This document shows, piece after piece, positions 14,411 through 38,100 of a DNA stretch of 60,000 nt; position 1 is the first letter of the stretch; each line of letters opens with the position of its first letter. The position numbers and the translations under genes were made by a program. The notes beneath the pieces were generated by a model that made no database searches, had not been told where the DNA came from, and saw only the letters and a list, made by a program, of their open reading frames with translations. Source of the DNA: Neocallimastix lanati (nom. inval.) (lineage: Eukaryota > Neocallimastigomycota > Neocallimastigomycetes > Neocallimastigales > Neocallimastigaceae); contig JACVTC010000106.1 in NCBI GenBank assembly GCA_016946835.1, positions 272,501-332,500 of the forward strand, given 5' to 3'.

Positions 14411-15079
14411 AAAAGTATTTAGAATTCTATTAAAACTTTTGTTTTCTATTCTTCCAATTTAATTTTAATTGTTATAAATATTGAAATATAAAAATAAATT
14501 TTAATATACTTTTAATAAATTAGGTACTTGTTATTCCAGTTGGTTATGATAATATAATTTATTATTATAAGTAAACATTCAACAAGGTTTTTTTAACTAA
14601 GTTCGTTAATTAAAAAATACTTATACATCTTTTTATTATTAACTACTTTTTTATAATAAAATTGAAAAAAATGAAAAAAAAAAAAAAGTATTTAAAATAA
14701 AACTCAAAATCAAAATAAGAAAAATTTTATTAATACTAATATTTTTTTAATATTTATTTATTATGAGAATGAAAATATTCTTAATAAAAAAATATTCTTA
14801 ATTTACTAAATATAATTTTTATATATATATTATTAATATAATAAATAAATAATAAAAAATTTATTACATTTTAATATATTTGATATTTATAAATTACTTT
14901 TTTAAAAAATTTTTATACAATTAATATATATAATTTTATATTAATTATGAAATATTGAAATACTTTAATTAATATAAATTTTTTTTAATGATTTTTTCTT
15001 TTTTATTTCTTTATTTAATATATTTTATTAAATCATATATTCGTTAATGTAATACCATAGTTATTTCTTAATATAATTT
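14239..15079. other. Intergenic DNA with a 56-A tract
   Basis: No gene seen. It lies between the ankyrin gene start and an inverted copy of that start, and includes a pure A-run at 14353-14408. Confidence 0.6.
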
Positions 15080-15160
15080 TTTTTTTGTAAAACAAAATGA
15101 AAAAAAAAAAAAAAAGATACTAATGAAATACTTGAATTTCAAATTATCAATTTTATTATT
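15080..15160 (+). pseudogene. Inverted fragment of the ankyrin gene 5' end
   Basis: On the plus strand, TTTTGTAAAACAAAATGAAA, then after a longer A-run ACTAATGAAATACTTGAATT and TCAAATTATCAATTTTATT, match the leader and first 20 or so codons of the 10993-14238 gene (EFQIINFI is retained). Similarity stops within about 80 bases and the frame soon ends. The ATG of this copy is at 15097. Confidence 0.7.
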
Positions 15161-15412
15161 CATTTTATTATATTCTATTAAGAGTTTATTTTATATATTT
15201 AATATATTATAAGAAAACTTTAATATATTTTTTAAAAAATTCTTATTAATTTTTATTTGTTACTGTAACTAATATAATATATAATAATTAATTACAAAAA
15301 TAGAATGTAATTTCAAATAAATTATCCAATATTTTTTTAATAAATTATCTCATGGATTTTTTTTATGTCATTAGAAATAATCATTTATTTTTTTTTATGT
15401 CCATTCTCCTTA

Positions 15413-15612
15413 TTTATTTATTTATTTATTTTATTTTATTTTATTTTATTATTATATTTTATTATTTTATTATATTTTATTTTATTATTTTATTATATTA
15501 TATTTTATTATTTTATTATATTATATTTTATTATTTATTTTATTATTATATTTTATTATTATATTTCATTTTATTATTTTATTTTATTTTATTACTTTAT
15601 TTTATTATTTTT
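15413..15612. repeat. Imperfect TTTTA/TTATT low-complexity array
   Basis: Interleaved TTTTATT and TTATTA units. The overlapping plus-strand frames give only Ile/Tyr/Phe/Leu strings and are not genes. Confidence 0.85.
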
Positions 15613-17310
15613 TTTTTAAATTTTCAAAAAATAACAAGAAATAAAAAATAATAAAAATTGAATACCTTTTTAATATCAGAAAAAGTTACAAAAATTCTTT
15701 GTATATTGAAATATATTATCAACAGTTACTCTTAATGCTAAATTATTAAAAATCATTTATTTATATTTACTATTAAATTGTCTTTTGGTAATTGGTAATA
15801 TATTTTATATATATAACACTGTATAACACATAACATGATACATTAATTAGTAATACCAATTATTATAAAAGATTTTATCACTATAATAAAATTTTTTTAT
15901 ATTCCAACTAGAAATCTTCTTGTAATGTGAGTCTATATAAAAAACTATTAATTTATAAATGTTGTATTTTCTTATCCTTTGTGATTATATTTTAGTATAT
16001 GAATTTTAATTGCTTATATTTTTATTATTTATTTAATAAATCAATGATTATCATTTTATTATTTATTTAGTAATTATTCTTTTTTTATATATTCATTTGA
16101 AATAAAAATAAAAAGATCAGGTTAGCAAGAACATATTTTGTAATCTTACATTTATTATTTCATCTTTCGTTAGTTTATTGTTACAATTATCAAAAAAAAA
16201 AAAAAAAAAAAAAAAAAGTTTTTAATAAATTATTTAAATTTTTGATTTATCTATATATAATTTCATATATATTTAAAAAATTTTCAAAAAAGTTTACAAT
16301 CATAAAGAATTTCATAGAATAATTTCTTTGATTAATAGTATATAATATATTATAAATATAATTTATAATATTATTAATATTATTATTAGTAATAATTAAT
16401 AGTTACATACCTAAAAATTATATATTAAATTAATACAATAAATTAATTTATTTGTAGATTTTAAAGTTTATAATAAAAAAAAAAAAAAAAAATAATAATA
16501 ATAAATTTCATATTAACTGAATAATGATTATTTATATAAAATTTTTATTAATAATGCTTTTAAAAAATTCGTATAATTATATTTATATATAATATATATT
16601 TAATAATAATATTAAGTATTAAAATATTAAAAATTAAAAGATAATTAAATATTTATATATTCTTTATTTTTATTATTAATTTTTATAATAAAATTTTTAT
16701 ATACAAAATTATTTAATTAATAAGATTAGTTATTATTTGAAAATTTTAGCATAAATTAATTAAAGAATATTTTAAAGAAGTAGATGATTTTATAAATTTT
16801 AAATATTCAATTCCTATATTTATTTCCTGTCTAATATATAATAATATACAGTAATGCAAGCTATTATTATAATTTAAAGAAATAATATTTTTTATTATAA
16901 AAAAAAAGTTTTATTGATTATTTAATATCGAAGTTGTTGAATATAAAAAATTAAATCATTAAATATTATATAAATTTTTTTTTATATATTTTAAAATTTT
17001 ATATGAATTATTAAAATGATTTTTATTTGTTAAAAATAACTATTTTTAAAGTTTGTTTTATTTTGTTTTGTTATTTTTCAATTAAACCTTTTTTTAAAAA
17101 TTTTTTTAAACTAAATAATTGTTATAAAACTAAGTATTTCTTATATTATTTTCAAAATAGTATTTACAATATAGTAATTTATACAATAAAAAATAATAGA
17201 ATATTACTTTTATTACAATAAAAAAAGTCATATTTTTTACTATCTCATAAAAAATATTATATATAAATATTTTTGAAATTATAATATTACATCAAAAATA
17301 TTTTTATTAT

Positions 17311-17343
<33 letters not shown>

Positions 17344-17519
17344 ATTTTTTATGAAATATATATATATATAATTGCTTCACAAAGCTGATATTTTTATATT
17401 AGGTATAGCATAAATTGATATGAAATTTATTTTTTATTTAGAATAAATAGAAATTTAAAAAATTAATTATAAAAATATTGGATAAGCAAAAAGTAATATT
17501 GACAAAAGATTAAATTAAT
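15613..17519. other. AT-rich intergenic DNA
   Basis: No gene found; frames are short and simple. It contains A-runs near 16192-16216 and 16475-16490 and a T-run near 17321-17343. It probably includes the promoter of the gene starting at 17520, but no specific element is recognisable. Confidence 0.5.
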
Positions 17520-24044
<6,525 letters not shown>

Positions 24045-25589
24045 TACTTAATAATAATAATATTAATAATAATATTAGTAATATTAGTAATATTAATATT
24101 TTTAATAATAATAATAACATTGACACCATTGAAAAAATAACAGAAAGAATAATACCTTTAGCATTATTTTTAAAAACTAACTATATGATGTTATTTTTTA
24201 ATTTTGATATAGAATAACTTAAATTTAAAAAAAAAATTATAATAAATAATAAAAGAAAACAAACATTATTAATTTTTAAAATTAATCGAACCAAATAATA
24301 TTGACAAATATCTTAATTAAAGTTATATCAATAAAATATATTATCTATTATATATAAATTGATGTTATTAATAAAACTTTGATTAATAATTTTTGTCTAA
24401 TTACAATATATTATAAAAGGTAAAAACTGTAATAATATTTTAACAATAGAATTTTATTAAAGTTAATATTAATTTCGATAGACAATATTTTACAACATAA
24501 TAGGACATATAAATAAAATATCATAAAATATATTATTGATCATTTTTAATTTAATTTATTTAATTATTTTTTTTATTTCCTTTTTTTTATTTATCTTATT
24601 TTTTATCTTTCCTTTTTTTTTTCTTATTGAAAATGATATTTCATTTTTTATTGTTATTGTTATTGTTATAAGTTTTAATTGGATTAAACTAAGTAGTATT
24701 ATATTTTATTAATTAAAATGACCAATTCTCAAGATTAAAAGGTCTAATTGAATTTTTTAATAAAATTATCATTATCTCAGATGAAAGATTTTTTATACAA
24801 TTATTTTTTCATTTTTAATATAATTTTTTTCAATATATGTAATAAATAACAATTTTATAAAAATTAAAATATTCAGACTTTTAAAAAATTAACATGAAAA
24901 AGTTCCATTTAAATATTATTAATTATTCTTATTTGGTTTTAAATTTTGCTCTTCTGTTTTATCTCTTTTGGAAAATTTACCAATTCAGATTTCCATTATA
25001 TTTTTTAAAAAAGAAATAATAATAATAATAATTTAGTATTTATGATCAACACCAAAATTTCATATTATAAAATTCATCAATAAATTAACTTTTTAAAAAT
25101 TAATTTACATACCTTTCAAAATTAATTTATCTACAATTATTATTGGACTTTCAAACTAAAATTCCTTTCATCAAAATTACAAAAAAGTTTTCATACAAAA
25201 TGAATGAAATTATATTTATATATTATAACATTTTATTTGATATTAATTGAATTAAATATTAAATTAAATATTAAATTAGTTAACCATTTTTATAAGAAAA
25301 AAGGCCTTTCCAATAAAAGGAAATAAATAGAAGAAATATTAAAGAAGAATATTAAAAATAAAAAAATATTAATATTAATATAGTAATAATTAAAAAACAT
25401 TTATGGGATTATCCAAAGGCTTATTACTGTGAAACTGAAGAAGAAGAAGATGAAGAAAAAAATTAAAGAAGAAAATGAAACTACTGCTCTTAATAGAGAA
25501 ATTCCAATCAAAGAAACTACTACTACTGAAGAAACCAATGCTACCTACTTTTGTATTAACAATAAAATTCTTTAAGAAGTCATATTTCA
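24045..25589. other. Intergenic DNA between coiled-coil gene and copia relic
   Basis: Plus-strand 24105-24216 has a short frame starting in AAT repeats (NNNNNIDTIEKITERIIPLA) that probably belongs to the 3' untranslated region. Around 25388-25465 a phrase reading LWDYPKAYYCETEEEEDEE is coding-like but soon stops; its origin is unclear. Otherwise AT-rich with nothing recognised. Confidence 0.45.
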
Positions 25590-25824
25590 TAAAAGAATTA
25601 AATACTCCTACTTGAATTTTTTAGTTGCAGAGTTTTCTTCTATATCCCAAAACGTTTTTGTAATAAGTTTGACAATAATGTCTTATCTGGCATATTTTTA
25701 GGCATCCTTATAAAATTTTAACTTATCTAACAATAATATGATTCTTTCACGTTCCGTTGAATTTTTTAGTAGCATTAATACTAGTAAAAAAAATGATATA
25801 AACAATCAAACATTTAACGACACA

Positions 25825-25882
<58 letters not shown>

Positions 25883-27270
25883 GTTTAGAAGAATATACTA
25901 CAAATTATAAAATAAAATAACTGTATATAATATACATAATGCTCAAAATCCAATAGATAATAAAATTAACCAAAATTTCCATTGTATCACAAAAGATGAA
26001 TCAAATAATAACATCAAAAAACAACAAATGAATAAAAGATTATATAAACAACCAAAATTTACATAAAAAGAAAAAAAGTTAACAAATAACATTTTAAAAA
26101 GGACATTGAATCCCAATCTAGAGCATTATTTAAAAGAACTAATAGATTTTAACGATATTGAAAATTTTCAAGATAGAAATGAGTGGTTAACTGCTGTTAA
26201 AGATGAATTGAATAACGTGGAAAAATAAAACATATTCAAAACAATTAAAAACATTTCAAGAGGTATAAACGATGTACTCTGTAAATGGATATTTAAAAAA
26301 AAACCGTGTCGAAAATAGAAATATATTGAAGCATAACGCCCTCTTGGTAGCTCATTGATTTACACAAGGTTTCGGTATAGATTACACAGCAACCTTTTTA
26401 CTAACTTTAAAGTTAGATTCATTACGGATAATTATCACAATTGCTATTAAAAGAAATTTCAAAAAAATTCAAATAGATGTTATAGCAGCCTAATTTAACA
26501 GCTGAACTTGATGAAGACATATATATAAATTTTACAAACCTATTATAGAAATTACTTTAAGAAAAAAAGAAATTTGATGAAACAAACTACCGAAGTACAG
26601 TTGGAAACTTATTGTATTCAAATATCTGCACAAGATCTGATATGTTATTCCCAGTCATTAAAGGAAAAACAAAAATCCAACTTACGAAGACGGGAAAATG
26701 TCAAAAGAATATTCAAATATTTGAAAAGAACAGAAAATTAAAGTATAAAATTTTCTAAGGAAAGAATTCTAAAGGTCTACGTTGACGCAGGTTTCGCTGG
26801 ACACACTGAAACAAGACGATCTACTTCATTTTTCTAATGATGCTAGGAATTAATCTAATTAGTTGGTATTCTAAGCTACAACAATGTAGCAAGTTCAACT
26901 AAGCTAAATATTATAGCATAAGTGATTGTTCCAAACATTGTTATTGGTATTTAAATTTTTTATAAGAATTGAATATAAAGCTTAGCTATATAACTATTAA
27001 TGTAGATACAATTGTCAATATCAATCCATTAATCCTTGGTAAAAACACATTAATATATAAAATTATCATAAAAAGAAGTCTTATTAAAGGAGTAAAGATT
27101 AAGTTAATATACATAAAGTCTGAAAATAATATCGCTGATGGATTTACCAAATAGCTGTAAGCTAATGGATAAATCTAGAAATACATTATTAATGAAAATT
27201 AATTATTAACCTTACTTACAAATCTAATTATAAAAAGTTTGACTTGAAAGGGTGTGTTTAATGTAAACAA
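25590..27270 (+). mobile_element. Degenerate Ty1/copia retrotransposon, integrase C-terminus to RNase H
   Basis: Many stops and frameshifts, but block order is that of copia pol. CRVFFYIPKRFCNKFDNNVL, then SGIFLG and SRSVEFF (25630-25770), are the end of integrase; a poly-Asn (AAT) expansion is inserted at about 25828-25881. NEWLTAVKDELN, QGFGIDYTATF and AELDEDIYI (26170-26530) are the first half of reverse transcriptase. TNYRSTVGNLLYSNICTRSD (about 26581-26640) and then VYVDAGFAG, NLISWYSKLQQC and YIKSENNIADGFTK (to 27154) are RNase H. The RT segment carrying the YVDD box is missing between about 26545 and 26570. GAAAGGGTGTG near 27247 may be the polypurine tract just before a 3' LTR. No gag, protease or 5' LTR was found. 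Confidence 0.85.
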
Positions 27271-27310
27271 AATTGTTTTAATAATAATTTCATTAATTAT
27301 TTTTTTTTAA

Positions 27311-27386
27311 TCTCTAATAAAAATTTAAATAATAAATACATAGAAGAATCTTTAATAAAAATTTAAATAATAAATACATAGAAGAA
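27311..27386. repeat. 38-bp tandem duplication
   Basis: Two adjacent 38-base units beginning TCTCTAATAAAAATTTAAAT and TCTTTAATAAAAATTTAAAT, differing at one position. They lie just past the presumed polypurine tract of the copia relic, so probably within LTR-derived sequence. Confidence 0.9.
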
Positions 27387-28040
27387 CATCTTTATTGAGT
27401 GTGCAATTGTATTTTCTTAATAATAAAAATATTATTTCAATAATTTATATATTAATTAGTTTTTAATAATTAAAAAAATAATAACATAGAAATTATACTC
27501 TTTATTTAGTTTATGAATAACAAATCAAGTTAAAATATTTATTATTAAAATATATATACATAAGGTTTCATTAACTTTAAAAATTATAAAAGAAAATTTT
27601 TTACAATAAATTTATTTATTTATTAAAATATTTTTATATTTATATTATTTTAATTTTAACTTTTTTAAAGTAAAAGTAAACTTTTTTTTTTTAAATATTT
27701 TTATTATTTAAAAGTATTACTAATATTAAATCTTTATTTAATAGTTTTAAAATTAATACTACTGCTTTTAATGACCATAAGAAAAATACTTAAAAGAATT
27801 TAAATTATAACGAAATAAAAAAGAAATAAAAATATTTTATTTTTTTTTATTGAAAATAAATAAAACTTATCAAATGAAATAAATATATATACAAATTATA
27901 AATTTCTAAATTTATGTATATATATATAAATAATATATTGAAAAAAAAAATATTAATAAATAAATATCTTAAAAAATTCATTATTAAATATTTAATATTA
28001 TATAAATAGTGAACATCTAATATTATATTATAAAATTAAT
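27387..28040. other. AT-rich intergenic DNA upstream of the seven-TM gene
   Basis: No gene or recognisable motif. It probably contains the promoter and leader of the gene starting at 28041. Confidence 0.45.
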
Positions 28041-31958
<3,918 letters not shown>

Positions 31959-33147
31959 AATAATGTATAAATAATAAATTTAATTATTAATCTTTTTTTT
32001 TTTCTCAATAAAAATTTTAGTACATATATTCTTTATCTATTTCATATATTTTCATTACATAAAAAACAGTATTTTCTTTTCAAAGTATTAAAAAATTATT
32101 GATTTATATATTTTATTTTTATTAAATTTTATTTAATAATTATTATCATCTATTCTCTCCTTTTTTTTTTTTTTTTTTTAATATTATTATTATAAATTCA
32201 TGTAAAATAATAATTTAAAATTAAAATTCATACTTCTTAATAAATTATTTTTCAGTTAAATTTAAGAAAATTTTCTTTATTATTATTGCCTTTATTAATA
32301 AGAAATTTTAAAAAATAAAATTATATATATATATATAATATCAATAATTAGATAACAAAGGTTAACAATTAATAAATTAATTAATTAATTAGTAAATATT
32401 AAATGTATTTATTTTTTTTCTGTAAAAAAAAAAGTAAAAATATTAATATAATATTTTTATATTTAATTTAACATTGGGTAACAAAGGTTTAAAAAATTTA
32501 AATTTAAAAAGTTTTTGAATAGTTATTTTTTAATTGAACATTTAAATTATTAATATATTTATAAAATTAATTTAACCTTGAGTAACAAAGGCTTTAAAAA
32601 TGTAATTATATAAAGTTTTCAAAAAGCATATATATTACTCAAAAAAAAAAAAAAAATAAAAAATAAAAAAATAAAATAAAAATAAATAAAATAAAATTAC
32701 AATTAAATAAAAAAAACAATAAATTTTTTATATATGATATATTATTAATATACTTTAATAAATGTCTCTTTTTATTTTATTTCTTCAAAATCTTCGATGA
32801 ATTTGAATTTGTTATTTTTTTTAAATATTTAATTTTTATAAATATAATTATTACAGAAGCATAATTCTTATTGCATAGTCTAGTGAAAAAATAAAATATC
32901 TTTCTAATATTTGTTTAATTTATAAAAAAAAAAGATTAATATATACGATATTTTTGATATAACATATGAATATATATAATAAAGAAGAATAAAAATAATA
33001 ATTTCAAAATTAAATACAATATTTAAATACTTTTTTTTAATGAATTTTATAATGAGTTACTAACACTTAATTATTCTAAATTAAATTCCTATATATTAAT
33101 GCATTATAGCTTATTCATTAATTACTATATTTTATTACATATTTTTT
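31959..33147. other. Intergenic DNA with three TAACAAAGG-centred repeats
   Basis: No gene seen. TAACAAAGG occurs near 32352, 32478 and 32583. The last two sit in a longer shared context (AATTTAAC..TTG.GTAACAAAGG, then an A-run). A T-run lies at 32161-32179. Confidence 0.5.
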
Positions 33148-33412
33148 AGACTGGGATTAATGAAAAGGGAGGACAACAGGGCTTCTAGTCTCTCTCTTAA
33201 ACGTATTAGAATTTCTTTGTTAACTCGGACCACTTTCTAAGCAAAGCAAATATGAAAGACATTCCCTTTAGGCTGCTTTATACTATGGGCTTCTTTTCAG
33301 TAATTTCTTGAACCACTGTCTAGGAAAAGTAATTATATATTTTAGCAATAAGAATACTTACCATGGCAAAAGAACACTAACTTAATTTATAGGGAAAAAC
33401 ACCCTGGAAGGA
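33148..33412 (-). repeat. Dispersed repeat, copy A
   Basis: A segment much richer in G and C than its surroundings. It matches 46201-46554 in ordered blocks, including AGACT at the start, CAAAGCAAA, GCTGCTTTATAC, TTGAACCA, GAATACTTAC and TATAGGGAAAAACA. Strand is given as minus because in that reading both copies end ...AGTCT followed by an A-run, as non-LTR retroelement copies often do. Copy A lacks about 90 bases present in copy B. Family not recognised. Confidence 0.7.
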
Positions 33413-33647
33413 TGGAAATCACCCCATATAAATTCAGGAAGAAGTTGCGGGATCTATACAGAAACCTTATGTATATTAGTCCCTAGTACTAACCACCAGG
33501 ATAAAATAAAGAAAGACATTTCATTTCATCATATTCACATATTCTAACTCATCATTTATTAATTACATAAATTTATATTTATAAGCTTTATTTACTGTAT
33601 TAATACATTATTGTACATTAACAAAATAATATTCATCTATACTAACA

Positions 33648-33690
<43 letters not shown>

Positions 33691-35163
33691 ATTTTAAAAT
33701 TTAAAGTTTACAAATTTTTGATCTTCATCAATAAATATTTGGTTCAGATTGAAGATTAAATTAAAAATTATAAAAAAAATTGAAATTCATACTTCACCAA
33801 TTTGAAATCTTTACCAAATAAGTTTTAAATTAAAGCTTCTTTTAATTTACTATTATCATTTAATATATCCGATATACAACTAAACTATAAACAAAAATAA
33901 AAAAATAATAATAATTATTCACAGAACACTCATTCAATAACATTTATAACTGTAATGAATAATTATTTTATATAAATAATTAATAGTAATATAAAATTTT
34001 TTTATTTCATTATCAAAACTTAAATAATAATTATAATAATTAAAAAAAAATAAACCTTATAATTGGATATAATTAAACATAAATAAAATTTATCTTGTTA
34101 TTTATTAATTATTTTTTAATATAATAAAATCGTATCACTATTAATAACTTTAAAAAACCCAATATATCAAATATTTATTATTTATATTTTATATAATTAA
34201 ATATTTATTTATTTATTTATCTATTTATTTATTTATCTATTTATTTATTTATTTATTTATTAACTAATTATCTTTTTATAAATTGATTTTAATATATACA
34301 CTTTTACTTATTTTATATTTATTTATATTATATTTTAATATATTAATAAATATAATTTTTAATATATGGAAAATTCATCTTTTTTTTTTTTTTATTATTA
34401 TTATTTTTTTTTTAAATTTCATAAAAAAGATTTTTTTTTTTTAACTTTTGCACAAAGTATAAATTATTTCAATTTAAAAGTAATTTATATTACAAATTTA
34501 ATTAGTATTTATATATACTTTTATTCATTTTTTTTTTTTTTTTTTTTAAAGAAAAAAATTTAAATAAAATAAATAAAATTTAAAAAGAAAAAAGGAATTC
34601 ATTCAGACGAATAATATTAATTAATAGTAATGTATTTATTATTGTATATATATTATAAATTTATAAAATTAAAATCAATTATTTTTATAATTTTTTGTTT
34701 TGTAAAAATAAAAATACAAAAATTATTTTTTTCTATTATTAATTTATATTTAATATTATAATAAGAAGTATTAATAAATTTTATTATTAATATCATATTA
34801 TATTTATAAAAAAAAAAAAAAAATGTGAATTTTGATATTGTAATATTACAAAAACAATAAAAACATCAAATCCAAACAAAATAAATAAAATAATCAATAT
34901 ATTATATAAAATAAATATTAAATTTGATTTATTAAATGGAAAATAACCGTTAATAAAAATTTCAAATTATTTATTTTTAAATAAATCAGATATATTGATT
35001 CATACTTATTAATTGTTTTTGCTTTATTTTAAAAAATTGACTTTTTTCTTTAATATTTTTTCTTTTTTATATTTAATATTTTTATATTATTTAAAAATAA
35101 ATAAATATTAAAAAGAAAATTAATATCAAAAGTAACAATTAACAATTAATAATTATATTACAG
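33413..35163. other. Intergenic DNA upstream of the ubiquitin hydrolase gene
   Basis: 33413-33549 continues moderately GC-richer sequence past the shared repeat and ends with TTCACATATTCTAAC, the reverse complement of the first bases of the LTR at 51409. ATAA tetramers lie at 33646-33690, TTTA/TCTA tetramers at 34200-34262. A Phe/Tyr-rich frame at 34366-34563 is low complexity and not called. Confidence 0.5.
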
Positions 35164-38100
35164 ATGGTTAGGAATTCAAATATTAATAATATTGACGATT
35201 TAAATAATATTATTGATAATAATAACAGTGATTCTGGTAATAGTGAAGAGATTGAAACTAAAAATAATATAGCATTTAAACGAATGAAAATAAATGGTGA
35301 AACAGACCAAGATTCAAATATTTCTCAATCATCTCCAACAATAATGGATAATAATAATTCAAGTAGTAATTCAATAAATGAAAATGAAAAATCTTCTAAT
35401 CATTTTTTAAATAATGATTTTAGTTCAATCCAAAATCAAATGTAAAAATTCTTTTATAATTTATAAATTAATCTTTAAAATATTTTCTTCATTAATTATA
35501 ACTTATTAATTATATTTATATAAAATATTTAAATACGATAATTTAAAAAAAAATATATATATATAGTATATATAATATTGATTGAAAAATAGTATATTTA
35601 TATTAATAAATTTTTAAATTATTAAATAATGAAATTAATAATTAAAAAAATTAATTTTATTGCAATTACAATAATAAATTTTATACTTATATATTAAAAT
35701 ATATATTTATATGATTTTATTTATATATTTATATGATTTTATTTATTATATTATATTATATTATATTATATAATATAATATTATTTTATTTTCTATTATT
35801 ATATATTAATAAAAACATGAAATTAAATAATATAGTACTCCAATGGATTCATATTCATCTTCAAATCCGGAAGCATTTGAACAAATAAATAATAAAGCAA
35901 TTTCAAATACAAGAGATGATATGTATCAAGCACCACCATATACGCCAATCAGGAATTCTACAAACAATTTTGATGATTCAAGTAGTTCTGATGAATCATC
36001 ATCACCACCACCATATGAATCTTTGTATCAACCATCAATTCAAAGATCCTATAAGGATCATATTCCAGGAACTACTGGTTTAAATAACTTAGGTAATACT
36101 TGTTTCATGAATTCAGGTCTTCAATGCATCGCACATACAAACTTATTACGTGATTATTTATTAAAGGGCTATTGGAAAAAAGAATTAAATTTGACAAGTA
36201 AACATGGTATGAAAGGAAAAATGGTAAAAGCTTTTGTTAAGGTATTAGAAAATTTATGGAGTAAAAATGACGGACCATACAGACCATCTGAATTTAAAAG
36301 CGTTATAAGTAAGCATACTCCTTCTTTTGAAGGTTATCATCAACATGATTGTCAAGAATTTATAGCTTCCTTATTGGATGGACTTCATGAAGACATTAAC
36401 AGAGTTCCAATTAAAAAATTTGAAGAATATCCAGATATGAATGAAATGGAAGATGAAGAAGCTGCAAAAACGTCATGGGATTTACATATTCGTCGTGAAA
36501 ATAGTTTCATTGTTGATTTATTTTATGGTCAATATCGTAGTATCAATATTTGTCAAGAATGTAAAACAGTAAGAAAAAATTTTGAACCATTTGTTTATTT
36601 AACATTGCCAATACCTGAAAATCAAGAAATTGAAATTCCTATTCAAGTTCTTTTAAATGGCAAATTAATAAATAACGTCAGAATAAATATTCTTAAGTCA
36701 GATAGTATTGCTACTCTGAAGGATAAAATATGTGAAAAATTAAAAGAAAGTGAATACATTAATGAGATTGAAATTAGTAGGAATAATATTGAAGTATTCC
36801 AATGTCATAATCATAATATGAATGCCTATTTAAGTAATTCAGAATTAGTTGAAAATATACAATCTCTAGAACTTAGTTATTATGTTCTATATGCTTATAT
36901 TATTACTAATGACTATTCCATTGATGTTATAAAAAATTATTTACCACCACAAAAGGAAGACGAGAAAAATAACAAAATCCCAACAAGTTTTAATGTTCCA
37001 ATTTATCATAAAGTTGAAGATGCCGATAAATATAACAGTGAAGATAATGGTTTCCCATTCCTTATTAATTTACCAAACTTAAAGCATCTTGAGGATGAAG
37101 AAAAGAAAATTAATAGAAGATTACTAGGTTGGATTGTTTATCGTGAAATTGTTAAATATTATCAAAACTTTACAGAATTTACTATTGCCACTATGGATCC
37201 TGCTGCTGAATTAGATCCAAAGGTTTTAGAACGTATTAAGCAAATTAGAGAAGAAGAAGAAAGTCTTAATAAAGGTATTGCCTCAAAAATGAATAAAACT
37301 GAAAAAAATAGTTCATCCAGTGATGATGAAGGCGATGATTCTAATACTAATAAAAATGAAGATAAAACAAATATACTTAGTAATGATGATGATACTGATA
37401 GTCAGCGGGCCAACGCATCTTCAAATAATGATGCTAGTCTTTCAGATATTCAGCTTAATGATAGTATAAATGAGTCAATTCGAAAGGAAATGGAAACTGA
37501 AGAGGTCAATCCAATTAACGAAGATGAAGATACTTTATTAGAAACTACTTATCAAGAAACTCAAGCAAAGCACTCTAATGCTGTTGCTAGTGCTGGCGAT
37601 GCTATAGTGAATGCAAAACCAGTTGAAAAAGTCAAAGATAAAAATGAAAACAAGGAAGAAGATGTTGATGTTCTCTACCCAATTAACGATGGATGGAAGA
37701 TTATGCCAAAATTGTTTGATGTTCAATTGGTATATACTGATAAATCAAATGAAAGTTTTTATTCCTATAGTTATACCTATAATGGAAAACTTGTTGCATT
37801 ATATAATACTAAGGATAATTCTTCCAAAGAAAATGATTCATATAGAACAAAAAGTTATGGTAGTAGTTATAGTATTGCATCAGAAAATAAAAGTGCTAAG
37901 GTTGAAATGGAACCTAAAGATCTCATAATTATTGTTACTTGGAAACCAGCACTTTTAAAATTCTTATTTGGAGAAACAAAATTTAAAGTATTTTCACCAA
38001 AAGAATCTGAAGAAGTTGTTAAAAAACCAGAAGCTCAGCCAATTTCATTAGAAGAATGTATACAAGAATTTATTAAGGAAGAAATTTTAACAGATGAAAA

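Noticed and set aside
15352-15651. Two overlapping plus-strand frames in Ile/Phe/Tyr
   Set aside because: Simple-sequence TTTTA/TTATT DNA; both frames show the same low-complexity content.
25390-25590. 66-residue minus-strand frame rich in Ser/Phe
   Set aside because: It is antisense to a Glu/Lys-rich plus-strand stretch, with no domain or splice support.
34366-34563. 65-residue plus-strand frame
   Set aside because: Phe/Tyr-rich translation of T-runs with no conserved segment.
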